NCBI GenBank assembly: GCA_025929125.1 | Contig: JAICMT010000088.1 | Location: 1-6,631 of the forward strand | Source: Acidobacteriaceae bacterium | GTDB taxonomy: Bacteria > Acidobacteriota > Terriglobia > Terriglobales > Acidobacteriaceae | Reading direction: 5' to 3' | DNA: 6,631 nt | Shown: positions 1 through 5,926 of the stretch, one piece after another | How the letters are laid out: every line of letters begins with the position of its first letter | Position numbering within the stretch: the first letter of the stretch is position 1 | Translations under genes and position numbers: made by a program | The notes under the pieces: model-generated | The model's database searches: none | Told to the model about the DNA's origin: nothing | Seen by the model: only the letters and a program-made list of their open reading frames with translations

Positions 1-3000
1 GGTAAACGCAACTCAATGGTGTTCACGAACACTCCGCTTCCGCCCACCGGGTATCCGGTTTGCAGATCGCGCGGTCCCGCGTTGTTAATTCCAAATCCGC
101 GGTGAGAGTTCGCGCCGCCAGCATACAACCGCTCCGGCAGAGGAACCGGATTGCAGCTTGGATTACGATCCAGCAGATCCGCGACACAGCTCGGACTGTT
201 CACGTTCGGATTGGATCCGAATGCGGCTTCAAATCCCAGTCGCGTGTTCCGCGCCAGCACATACTGGTGCTTGCCCCAGTGATAGTAGGTCGAGTTAGTT
301 ACATCCACCCGGTTGAAGCTGGTCTGTGATCCGAACTTCGAAGTCGCCAGAAACTCTTGGACCGACGTGAACATACCGCGGCTCGCTTCCAGTGGCCCCG
401 GCTCACGGGTGTCGTGGAACCACGTGATCCCAGGCCCGCCCACACGCACTGGCTGGGACAGCAAGGGAATCAGGTTTGCCGAAACCTGCAGCGTCGCCGG
501 ATTAACCGCAACCCGGCGATACTGGAAGTTGTAAATCAGTGTGTCTGCCTTTTTATATTTCTGCGTCACGCGATAATCGCCTTGCAGGGTGGACGCCTGG
601 AAGGTGGTAATGTTTTGCACGTTCGAGTAGCCGCCCGAGATACTGTTCGACCAGTGATCGCTACCTAAAAACTTCGGATCCTGGAAGGTGAGCGTCGCAA
701 TTCTTTCCAATAGTCCGTAGGTCGTATGCAGTGTCAACGACTGCTCGGTTCCCCGGAAATTGATGCGCGTAACATCCAGCGACACGCGCGGGCTTACGCC
801 CGTATGTCCGTTCTGTGAATACTGGGCGTTCGGAGATAGTCCTAACAGAATTGCCGAAGCCGGGCTGATCTTGCCCCTGGGCGGCGTGCCTGTCTGGGCT
901 TCAAATCCGAAGCCATAGGTCACATCCCAGCGCCGGGCCTCCGTCAACTGGATCAGCACGTTCTTCAAAGGATCGTCGCCTTCAGGATTTTGAATTGCGG
1001 TGTTCACCTCGTTGAACAGCGCGAGCCCATAGAGTTTTCTCTGCGTGTTCAGCAACGCGCTCTGGTCCAGAGGATCGCCCGCATGCACCTCCACCTGCTT
1101 TTCCACGACGCTGGGCTTTGTGTGCTGTTCTCCGGTCAGCAGCACCTTATCGATAAAGACCTGTCCGCCTTCGGTGACCAGCAAAGTCACATTTGTGCGC
1201 GAGGTCTCCGGGATGACCTGCTGCTTCACCTCCACCCGCGCATGAGCGAATCCGTGGGCAAGGTAGTAATTCAAAATCGCATCCCGGTCTGCCGACAGGT
1301 TCATCAGCGAGTAGGGCTGCCCCTCCTGAGAGCTCAAGATGCCCTTGATGTCCGCCTGCCGGCTTGAGTCGACACCCGATACCGTTACCGGGCCAAACTT
1401 CTGCTGAGGCCCCTCCGTCACGTTCACGTGGACGTGGATTTCCGAAATCTTGCCGCCCTCCTCATCGGTATCTTTCACCGTAGAAGTAACGGTGGCCTTG
1501 TTGAATCCGTTCGCGCGGTACAGCGCCAGGATCGCGTTTTCGTCGGCCTTCATCAGCTGCGGCGAGTAACGTCCGCTCCTGACGTACAGGTCCGCCTTCT
1601 GCACCTGCATCCGCTCCGTCAGAAGGTCGGTGTCAAAGTATTTGTTTCCGGTGATCGTCACCGAAGCGACTTTGTGCTTCTTGCCCGGATTCACTGTATA
1701 CACCACCGTCTGAACCGGGGTTCCCTCACCTTCGATCCGCACGTCTACCGCGGCCTCAAAGTATCCCTCTCGAAACAGAAAGTCCTTGATGTTGAATGAG
1801 CCCTCATTCAGCAGATCGTTGTCTACCGTGCCTTCCTGGTACACCGGGACCAGCAGCTTCAGCCGCGAGCGGGATATCTTAGTGCCTTGTACAACGATCT
1901 TTACGATGGGTCCCTGGTTCGCCGTAAAGTCATAGTTCACCTGCTTTTTCGGCGGATTGTAAGTCTGGGACTTCAGCGCGGCCGTGGCCTCCAGCCGGTC
2001 TTTCTTCTGGTACTGGCCCCGTATGCGCGACAACGCGGTACTTACGGTGTCTCGATTGACCTTTCGGCCCTTCTTCAGCTTCGCCTTCTTGCGAAACTCC
2101 TCCGCCGTCAAGCCAGGGTCCTTCCCTTCCAGGGCCAAATCGCCAATCCGCGCCTGGGGTCCCATGTCCACCTTGTAGAACACGTTCACCTGGCGATTCG
2201 GCTCATCCAGCTCGGTCCGCGGGGTGACCGTCGACGCAAAATAGCCCGCGCTTACCAGCGCCTGCTTTACCCCGTCGGCGCCCGTCGCCACGTCTCCCTG
2301 AGTAAACGGATCTCCAGGTTGCAGCTTCGTAGAGTACTCGAGCACGGAAGTCAGCCGCTCGGAGTTCACGCCCTCGATCGTCACTCGCCCGACGAAATAG
2401 CGCGGCGTCCCCACAAAGGTCAAAATCATCCCGGTTGAAGTGCGCTCACCCGTAACGTGAATATCCCGGTATCGGCCACTCGCAAACAGGCGGCGAATGC
2501 TGGACGTAACCTTCGCCGGATCCAATGGCTGTCCTGCCTTCTGCGCCAACTGTGTCGGCAGCGGATCCTTTTCAGCAAACACGACGCCTTCAAAGGCGAT
2601 CCGGTCGACGCGGATCCCCTGCCACCCCTGCAAGGTAGCCTTGGCTGCGTTTTGCGAGCTCGCCTCCGCTTCCGCCTGCTGCTTCTGTGCCTTGTCGCTC
2701 TCGATCGGCGGCGCAGCTCCGGTCACATTCGGCTTCACAGGATTGGGAGTTGTGGCTCCCGCAGGCGCGGGAGCACCGGTCGCTGCCGGCGTCTGAGCAG
2801 GTGCCGACGGTCCCTGTACCGCAGAGGCCGGTGAAGAAGGCGACGTAGGCGCCGTCTGCGCAATGCCCTCACTCGCAACCAGCGCCGCGGCCATCGCGAC
2901 CACCAAGCCCCGCCCCAATATCGCGGAATGAAATGGAAACCGTGCACGCCCTCGCCCGGCCACCCGCTCAGCTTGCGCTGAATTGGCTGCCCCTCCGGCG

Positions 3001-3020
3001 ACTTCCACTTGAACCTGCAA
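1..3020 (-). CDS. bamA: BamA-like Omp85 outer-membrane assembly protein, C-terminus cut off
   Basis: Omp85-family protein that folds and inserts beta-barrel proteins into the outer membrane. The minus frame is open from 3020 to the window edge (1006 codons). An in-frame TAG lies upstream, and the TTG start has AAGGAG seven bases before it. Residues 34-54 look like a signal-peptide core (ILGRGLVVAMAAALVA, possible cleavage after EGIA-54). A Pro/Ala/Thr-rich linker with a charged Gln/Glu segment spans about 56-130. Seven POTRA-like units follow, at roughly 133-208, 209-289, 290-371, 372-447, 448-539, 540-619 and 620-695. Several carry the GYF/GF signature (for example SAGYFAST, REGYFEAA, AHGFAHAR). 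The barrel starts near 699. The Omp85 loop-6 signature appears as YAGGANSHRGFG, with RGF at 974-976. The last few strands lie outside the window. Proteobacterial BamA has five POTRAs, so this is an expanded form. TamA (three POTRAs) fits less well. The symbol reflects family, not proven orthology. Confidence 0.9.
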   Translation of the reverse strand, partial: MQVQVEVAGGAANSAQAERVAGRGRARFPFHSAILGRGLVVAMAAALVASEGIAQTAPTSPSSPASAVQGPSAPAQTPAATGAPAPAGATTPNPVKPNVTGAAPPIESDKAQKQQAEAEASSQNAAKATLQGWQGIRVDRIAFEGVVFAEKDPLPTQLAQKAGQPLDPAKVTSSIRRLFASGRYRDIHVTGERTSTGMILTFVGTPRYFVGRVTIEGVNSERLTSVLEYSTKLQPGDPFTQGDVATGADGVKQALVSAGYFASTVTPRTELDEPNRQVNVFYKVDMGPQARIGDLALEGKDPGLTAEEFRKKAKLKKGRKVNRDTVSTALSRIRGQYQKKDRLEATAALKSQTYNPPKKQVNYDFTANQGPIVKIVVQGTKISRSRLKLLVPVYQEGTVDNDLLNEGSFNIKDFLFREGYFEAAVDVRIEGEGTPVQTVVYTVNPGKKHKVASVTITGNKYFDTDLLTERMQVQKADLYVRSGRYSPQLMKADENAILALYRANGFNKATVTSTVKDTDEEGGKISEIHVHVNVTEGPQQKFGPVTVSGVDSSRQADIKGILSSQEGQPYSLMNLSADRDAILNYYLAHGFAHARVEVKQQVIPETSRTNVTLLVTEGGQVFIDKVLLTGEQHTKPSVVEKQVEVHAGDPLDQSALLNTQRKLYGLALFNEVNTAIQNPEGDDPLKNVLIQLTEARRWDVTYGFGFEAQTGTPPRGKISPASAILLGLSPNAQYSQNGHTGVSPRVSLDVTRINFRGTEQSLTLHTTYGLLERIATLTFQDPKFLGSDHWSNSISGGYSNVQNITTFQASTLQGDYRVTQKYKKADTLIYNFQYRRVAVNPATLQVSANLIPLLSQPVRVGGPGITWFHDTREPGPLEASRGMFTSVQEFLATSKFGSQTSFNRVDVTNSTYYHWGKHQYVLARNTRLGFEAAFGSNPNVNSPSCVADLLDRNPSCNPVPLPERLYAGGANSHRGFGINNAGPRDLQTGYPVGGSGVFVNTIELRL

Positions 3021-3027
3021 CGAAACG

Positions 3028-3033
3028 CTCCTT
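3028..3033 (-). promoter_or_regulatory. Strong ribosome binding site deciding the TTG start of the BamA-like gene
   Basis: On the minus strand AAGGAG lies exactly seven bases before TTG (3018-3020). No ATG is available until codon 43, which falls inside the signal-peptide core. The GTG codons in between (for example codon 20) have no comparable Shine-Dalgarno match. The site therefore fixes a non-ATG start and leaves an unusually long, Arg-containing N-region of about 33 residues in the signal peptide. Confidence 0.75.
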
Positions 3034-3293
3034 GCTTCTAAATCCCTCTAAATTCCGTTACCACGCCGAAACGGAGGCAACGCAGCGGCCCGCACCCCTG
3101 TCCTGCCCGCGTAGGAGAGCTATTGCTCCACCTCTGTCAGGTTTCTCTCTACGATGCTCAAACTGCTGCAAATGTCGGCTGAAAGCAGGGGCCCCGGAGA
3201 ACGCTACGCAACTCGCACACGTCCCGGCCGATGCTCCTGCTGCCGGATCGAATCCAGAAGCCGGTGCCGAAACGCCGCTCCGCTGCAATTCCC

Positions 3294-3299
3294 TATACT
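3294..3299 (+). promoter_or_regulatory. Possible -10 box just before the E1-like gene
   Basis: TATACT matches the sigma70 -10 consensus at five of six positions. It ends ten bases before the ATG at 3310. No -35 match is found at 16-18 bases upstream (the sequence there is GC-rich). If used, transcription would start at about 3306, giving an almost leaderless mRNA. That would agree with the lack of a clear Shine-Dalgarno sequence before 3310. The rest of the 3021-3309 divergent intergenic region shows only a GGGGCCCC palindrome (3188-3195) and no convincing gene. Confidence 0.3.
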
Positions 3300-3309
3300 A
3301 CGGATAACA

Positions 3310-4440
3310 ATGCCTCACGACGAATCTTTGGGCTCAACCGGCTCCGCATCCGCAAACGCTCCCGAAGAGCCGATCTCCGACGCCGAACGCTATTCCCGCC
3401 AAATCCTCTTCGCCGGCATCGGTGCCGAAGGCCAGCAGCGCCTCGCCGCGGCTCACGTCGCGGTCGTCGGCTGCGGAGCAATGGGAGCAGCCTCCGCTTC
3501 GCTGCTCGCACGGGCGGGCGTGGGAAGCATCACCATCATCGATCGCGACTTCGTCGAGGCATCGAACCTGCAACGGCAAGTTCTGTTCGACGAAGATGAT
3601 GCCCGCCAGAGCCTTCCCAAAGCGGAAGCCGCCCGGCGCCACATCCAGCGCTTCAACTCCGGGATAACGGTTCACGCCCACATCGCGGACCTGGCTCCCG
3701 CGAACATCTCCGAACTCCTCGCACCCGCCCAGATTCTGCTGGATGCGACCGATAATTTTGAGACGCGTTACCTTCTGAACGATTACGCGGTGCGGGAAGG
3801 GAAGCCCTGGATCTATGCAGCCGCCATCGGTGCGTATGCCGCCACCATGAATATCCTGCCGCCACAAAGCTTCGGCGGCCCCTCCGCTTGCCTGGCTTGC
3901 ATCTTTCCCAAGCCGCCCTCTGGCAACCTGGAAACCTGCGATACTGCCGGAATTCTTGCGACCGCCGTCAACCTCGCTGCCTCCGTCCAGGTTACCGAGG
4001 CGCTCAAGCACCTCACCGGCCATCCTCAACTCATGCGTCGGACCCTGCTCTCCTTTGATCTCTGGAATCCGGCGAGCTCACTGCCCCTTCCCACACTCGA
4101 CCGGGCCGAGATCGCGGCGGCCTCACCCCGTCCGGAGTGCGAGGTGTGCGGCAAACGGATTTTCAGTCACCTATCCGGCCAGAGCCGTGCCCACATCACC
4201 CTTTGCGGACGTGACTCCGTCCAGATCCATGAGCACCACCGGCCCGTGGACTTTACCGCTCTGCGCGCCCGGCTCAGCGCCCATTCCGACATCCGCGACA
4301 TCCGCTCCAATGACCTTTTGCTCCGCTTTCGCCGCGGCCCCCACACCATCACACTGTTTCCGGATGGCCGCGCTATTGTCCAGGGGACGACAGATGTCAT
4401 GCTGGCCCGTTCGCTTTACGCCCGTTTCATCGGTGCCTGA
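3310..4440 (+). CDS. ThiF/MoeB/HesA-family E1-like adenylyltransferase
   Basis: 376-residue cytoplasmic enzyme of the ubiquitin-activating (E1-like) superfamily. Members use ATP to adenylate the C-terminal glycine of a ubiquitin-like sulfur carrier (ThiS or MoaD type) for thiamine, molybdopterin or related sulfur-transfer pathways. Visible motifs: the Rossmann nucleotide loop VVGCGAMG (52-59), IIDRD (76-80) followed by NLQRQ (86-90, with Asn86 and Arg89), Lys104, and DATDNFETRYLLND (145-158). Two zinc CxxC pairs are present, C194/C197 (CLAC) and C277/C280 (CEVC). Cys210 in ETCDTAG aligns with the catalytic cysteine position of ThiF/MoeB. After the second CxxC comes a roughly 90-residue C-terminal domain ending in FPDGRAIVQGT and ARSLYARFIG. 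It is not a rhodanese domain, but I recall it from other ThiF-family proteins. No carrier-protein gene is adjacent, so the substrate is unassigned. ATG 3310 was chosen because the upstream in-frame extension to 3154 encodes Arg/Cys-rich, non-protein-like sequence. Confidence 0.88.
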   Translation: MPHDESLGSTGSASANAPEEPISDAERYSRQILFAGIGAEGQQRLAAAHVAVVGCGAMGAASASLLARAGVGSITIIDRDFVEASNLQRQVLFDEDDARQSLPKAEAARRHIQRFNSGITVHAHIADLAPANISELLAPAQILLDATDNFETRYLLNDYAVREGKPWIYAAAIGAYAATMNILPPQSFGGPSACLACIFPKPPSGNLETCDTAGILATAVNLAASVQVTEALKHLTGHPQLMRRTLLSFDLWNPASSLPLPTLDRAEIAAASPRPECEVCGKRIFSHLSGQSRAHITLCGRDSVQIHEHHRPVDFTALRARLSAHSDIRDIRSNDLLLRFRRGPHTITLFPDGRAIVQGTTDVMLARSLYARFIGA

Positions 4441-4655
4441 TAACCTGCTTATCGAAACTAAAGTAAGCATTGAAAGTGACTTAGCAACCAAGTAAAGTCA
4501 ACCCACTGCACAACCTTTTTGCCTGTCCGGTGCTCATAAGTGAAGTACCACTCTTCCCCGGTATTTGCGATAGGCTGAATGCAGGCGCACGTCCGGCTTG
4601 GTACGATTCCGGAGCCACTCTCACAGGAGCTGTCTCCTTTTCAAAGGAAGCTTCG
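4441..4655. other. Intergenic region between E1-like gene and sigma operon
   Basis: No gene is visible here. Positions about 4449-4500 are clearly richer in A and T than the surroundings. They carry AAGT four times (4461, 4474, 4490, 4495) and an inverted repeat TGACTT (4477-4482) / AAGTCA (4495-4500) with a 12-base centre. This may be a promoter or operator for the sigma operon. I could not place a convincing -35/-10 pair or ECF-type promoter. No intrinsic terminator follows the E1-like gene, so read-through into the sigma operon is possible. Confidence 0.4.
4628..4652 (+). promoter_or_regulatory. Inverted repeat masking the ribosome binding site of the sigma gene
   Basis: TCCTTT (4635-4640) and AAAGGA (4643-4648) are perfect complements. 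In RNA they would form a short stem of five pairs with a four-base loop. Outer AGCT sequences (4628-4631 and 4649-4652) can extend the stem across a three-base bulge. AAGGA within the right arm is the Shine-Dalgarno sequence for ATG 4656, at seven-base spacing. The fold would therefore hide the site. Stability is probably modest, and regulation is inferred only. Confidence 0.4.
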
Positions 4656-5333
4656 ATGCGAGTAATACCCTTACGTGAAGGACGTCTGATGACGCAAACA
4701 GCGACCCCAGCAAAATCAACTCCCGGGCTGTTCAAGCGCAATCCTCCAATCGCCGGCGAAGCAGAGGCCATCGAGGCCGCGAAGAACGGCGATCCCGAAG
4801 CCTTCTCCAAGCTCTACACCCTGCACAAGCGGCGCGTTTATACCCTCTGCCTGCGTATGCTCGGCAACGTCTCCGAAGCGGAAGATATGACGCAGGAAGC
4901 CTTCCTGCACCTCTTCCGCAAGCTGGGAAGCTTCCGAGGGGAGTCCGCCTTCTCGACCTGGCTCCATCGCCTCACCGTCAATCTCGTCCTGATGCACCTG
5001 CGCAAGAAGGGTTTGAACCTCGTCTCGCTGGAAGAGACCATCAATCCATCTGAAGAAGATGCGCCAAAGCGCGACTTCGGCAGCCGTGACCCGGTGCTCG
5101 CCAGCTCCGTCGACCGCGTCGCCCTGGAGCGGGCCGTCGCATCGCTTCCTCCCGGCTATCGCATGGTTTTCGTCCTCCATGACGTCGAAGGTTTCGAGCA
5201 CAACGAAATCGCGACTATGCTCAATTGCTCCACCGGGAACAGCAAGTCCCAGCTCCACAAAGCGCGCTTGCGGCTCCGCGAGCTCCTGCGCGAAAACAGC
5301 GAAATCGCCTTGACGGAGGGGGAGGCCGCATAA
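4656..5333 (+). CDS. ECF-subfamily RNA polymerase sigma factor (RpoE-like)
   Basis: 225-residue group-4 sigma factor that directs RNA polymerase core to alternative promoters. The sigma2 domain spans about 46-118, with region 2.2 ([18 protein letters not shown]) and the 2.3/2.4 segment [19 protein letters not shown]. An acidic linker (about 126-145) leads to sigma4 at about 155-212, containing [18 protein letters not shown] and the helix-turn-helix [20 protein letters not shown]. The length is slightly above the usual 170-200 because of a roughly 40-residue N-terminal tail. Two in-frame starts are credible. ATG 4656 has AAGGA at seven-base spacing, and ATG 4689 (MTQTATP) has AAGGA at six-base spacing. 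I chose the longer one, and the shorter would remove 11 residues. The stop codon TAA shares its last A with the ATG of the next gene, so the two are translationally coupled. The target regulon cannot be read from the sequence. Confidence 0.92.
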   Translation: MRVIPLREGRLMTQTATPAKSTPGLFKRNPPIAGEAEAIEAAKNGDPEAFSKLYTLHKRRVYTLCLRMLGNVSEAEDMTQEAFLHLFRKLGSFRGESAFSTWLHRLTVNLVLMHLRKKGLNLVSLEETINPSEEDAPKRDFGSRDPVLASSVDRVALERAVASLPPGYRMVFVLHDVEGFEHNEIATMLNCSTGNSKSQLHKARLRLRELLRENSEIALTEGEAA

Positions 5334-5629
5334 TGCCCCTGCCCAGCGATATCAATTTCGATACCCTCAAGCCGGAGGAGTTCGAACAATATCTACCCGA
5401 CCTCTTTGCCAATGGAAGCGGAAAGGTCAGCGAGGACCCGCGTCTGAAGCAGTTCCTCGACAACCATCCGGACTGCGCCGCCCTCGTCAACGATCTGGAA
5501 ACCATCGCCGAGCACGCCCGCAGTCTCTTCCAGGTTGCCGCCGATCCCAGCGATAAGGTCTGGCAGAACATCCAGAACAAACTCCAGCAGGGTGGCTTGG
5601 AGGAAAATGAGGGACCGGAACTCGCCTAA
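5333..5629 (+). CDS. Small protein coupled to the ECF sigma factor; possible degenerate anti-sigma factor
   Basis: 98-residue acidic soluble protein with no signal peptide or membrane segment. The start is firm: ATG 5333 forms TAATG with the sigma stop, and GGGAGG lies seven bases upstream. Residues 37-64 (from DPRLKQFLDNHPDCAA) resemble the helical zinc-binding segment of zinc-associated anti-sigma domains. However, only HxxC remains (His45, Cys48), and the position expected for the last cysteine is Leu51. Zinc binding in the usual way is therefore unlikely. By position, stoichiometry from coupling and this remnant, it probably binds or modulates the sigma factor. This is inference, and an unrelated adaptor role is possible. 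The remainder is a predicted amphipathic helix (about 70-87) and an acidic tail ending EENEGPELA. Confidence 0.75.
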   Translation: MPLPSDINFDTLKPEEFEQYLPDLFANGSGKVSEDPRLKQFLDNHPDCAALVNDLETIAEHARSLFQVAADPSDKVWQNIQNKLQQGGLEENEGPELA

Positions 5630-5661
5630 CCACCCGATCTCGGCGATCCACCCCGTTCTGT

Positions 5662-5677
5662 AGTCCGCAAAGGGACT
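5662..5677 (+). repeat. Inverted repeat abutting the -35 box of the non-coding RNA
   Basis: AGTCC (5662-5666) and GGACT (5673-5677) are perfect complements around GCAAAG. The right arm shares its last base with the proposed -35 hexamer. It could be an operator half-site pair or a small RNA hairpin in the 3' trailer of the sigma operon. No T-tract follows, so it is not an intrinsic terminator. Confidence 0.35.
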
Positions 5678-5705
5678 TGCAACTGCTACCCGGCTTCTGT
5701 ACTCT
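5677..5705 (+). promoter_or_regulatory. Sigma70-like promoter for the non-coding RNA
   Basis: TTGCAA (5677-5682, four of six matches to TTGACA) and TACTCT (5700-5705, which keeps the key TA...T pattern) are separated by exactly 17 bases. The predicted start is at 5711-5713. That coincides with the first base of the closing stem of the RNA described next. Each box alone is weak, and the support comes from the spacing and from where the start falls. Confidence 0.45.
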
Positions 5706-5710
5706 CTTCC

Positions 5711-5883
5711 GCAGGATGATCTCGCGCTCGTTCCAGTTCGACTACTTTACCTATCCCCGCTTTTGGTGGCGGGGAGCGGGTCAGTCGGACGTGCGAGCGT
5801 CTCTGAAGCGATAAAACCAGATCCTTTCAGAGCATCCGCAAATTCCGCTGAACCGCGACCCGCAAAGGTCGCGGTTTTGTTTT
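5711..5883 (+). ncRNA. Structured RNA of unknown family: small RNA or leader of shikimate kinase
   Basis: The 297-base gap between coding regions (5630-5926) holds no ORF of note but folds strongly. The closing stem is GGATG (5714-5718) with CATCC (5833-5837), extended by GC (5711-5712) with GC (5838-5839) across a bulged A. Inside lies arm A, made of CGCTCG/CGAGCG (5725-5730/5794-5799), GTTCGACT/AGTCGGAC (5736-5743/5783-5790, one G-U) and CCCCGC/GCGGGG (5755-5760/5769-5774). Next is arm B, CTCTGAA/TTCAGAG (5801-5807/5826-5832), with an 18-base loop. The element ends at the intrinsic terminator 5851-5883. The three-way junction with its own promoter and terminator gives a transcript of about 173 nucleotides. 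No known riboswitch core (TPP, SAM, cobalamin, glycine, c-di-GMP) is recognisable. A divergent 6S RNA is possible by size and 5'/3' pairing, but I cannot show its hallmark bubble. All pairings were found by eye. Confidence 0.5.
5851..5883 (+). terminator. Rho-independent terminator
   Basis: A perfect ten-base-pair stem, AACCGCGACC (5851-5860) with GGTCGCGGTT (5867-5876), encloses the loop CGCAAA. The T-rich tract TTTTGTTTT (5875-5883) follows directly. It ends transcription from the sigma operon and/or the promoter at 5677. It sits only 43 bases before the shikimate kinase ATG. That gene must therefore use read-through or a promoter squeezed into 5884-5913, where only a poor TTGGGC/TACTAT pair is visible, whose RNA start would destroy the ribosome binding site. 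Confidence 0.92.
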
Positions 5884-5926
5884 GGGCGCCTGGATTCACT
5901 CACGTACTATTCGAAGGAGCTTCACC

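Noticed and set aside
1887..2438. 183-codon plus-strand frame and several smaller ones within 60-3307
   Set aside because: They lie antisense to the POTRA region, whose own frame is open for 1006 codons with clear domains; the products are Arg/Leu-rich and unrecognisable.
3058..3288. 76-codon minus-strand frame in the divergent intergenic region
   Set aside because: It has no ribosome binding site, membrane segment or motif, and its composition is as expected from random GC-rich sequence.
3154..3309. In-frame upstream extension of the E1-like gene to ATG 3154
   Set aside because: The 52 added residues are Arg/Cys-rich without family likeness, and no ribosome binding site precedes 3154; ATG 3310 starts just before the conserved region.
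3300..3311. GGATAACAAT resembling half of the lac operator
   Set aside because: Only one half matches; the other half of the operator is absent and no LacI-type regulator is nearby, so it is taken as coincidence.
3334..4029. 231-codon minus-strand reading frame opposite the E1-like gene
   Set aside because: It is a shadow of a well-supported gene in GC-rich DNA; the product shows no recognisable motif.
4530..4655. Longer sigma factor start at ATG 4530
   Set aside because: No Shine-Dalgarno sequence precedes it, the extra residues resemble no sigma domain, and two better starts lie downstream.
4716..5258. 180-codon minus-strand frame opposite the sigma factor
   Set aside because: It mirrors the sigma coding frame, and no ribosome binding site or motif supports it.
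5711..5883. Firm identification as 6S RNA
   Set aside because: Size and end pairing fit, but I could not show the central bubble or recognised conserved sequence, so it is left as an alternative only.
5884..5913. TTGGGC/TACTAT as a promoter for shikimate kinase
   Set aside because: The spacing is 17 bases but the -35 is poor, and the predicted start at about 5917 would cut the ribosome binding site away.
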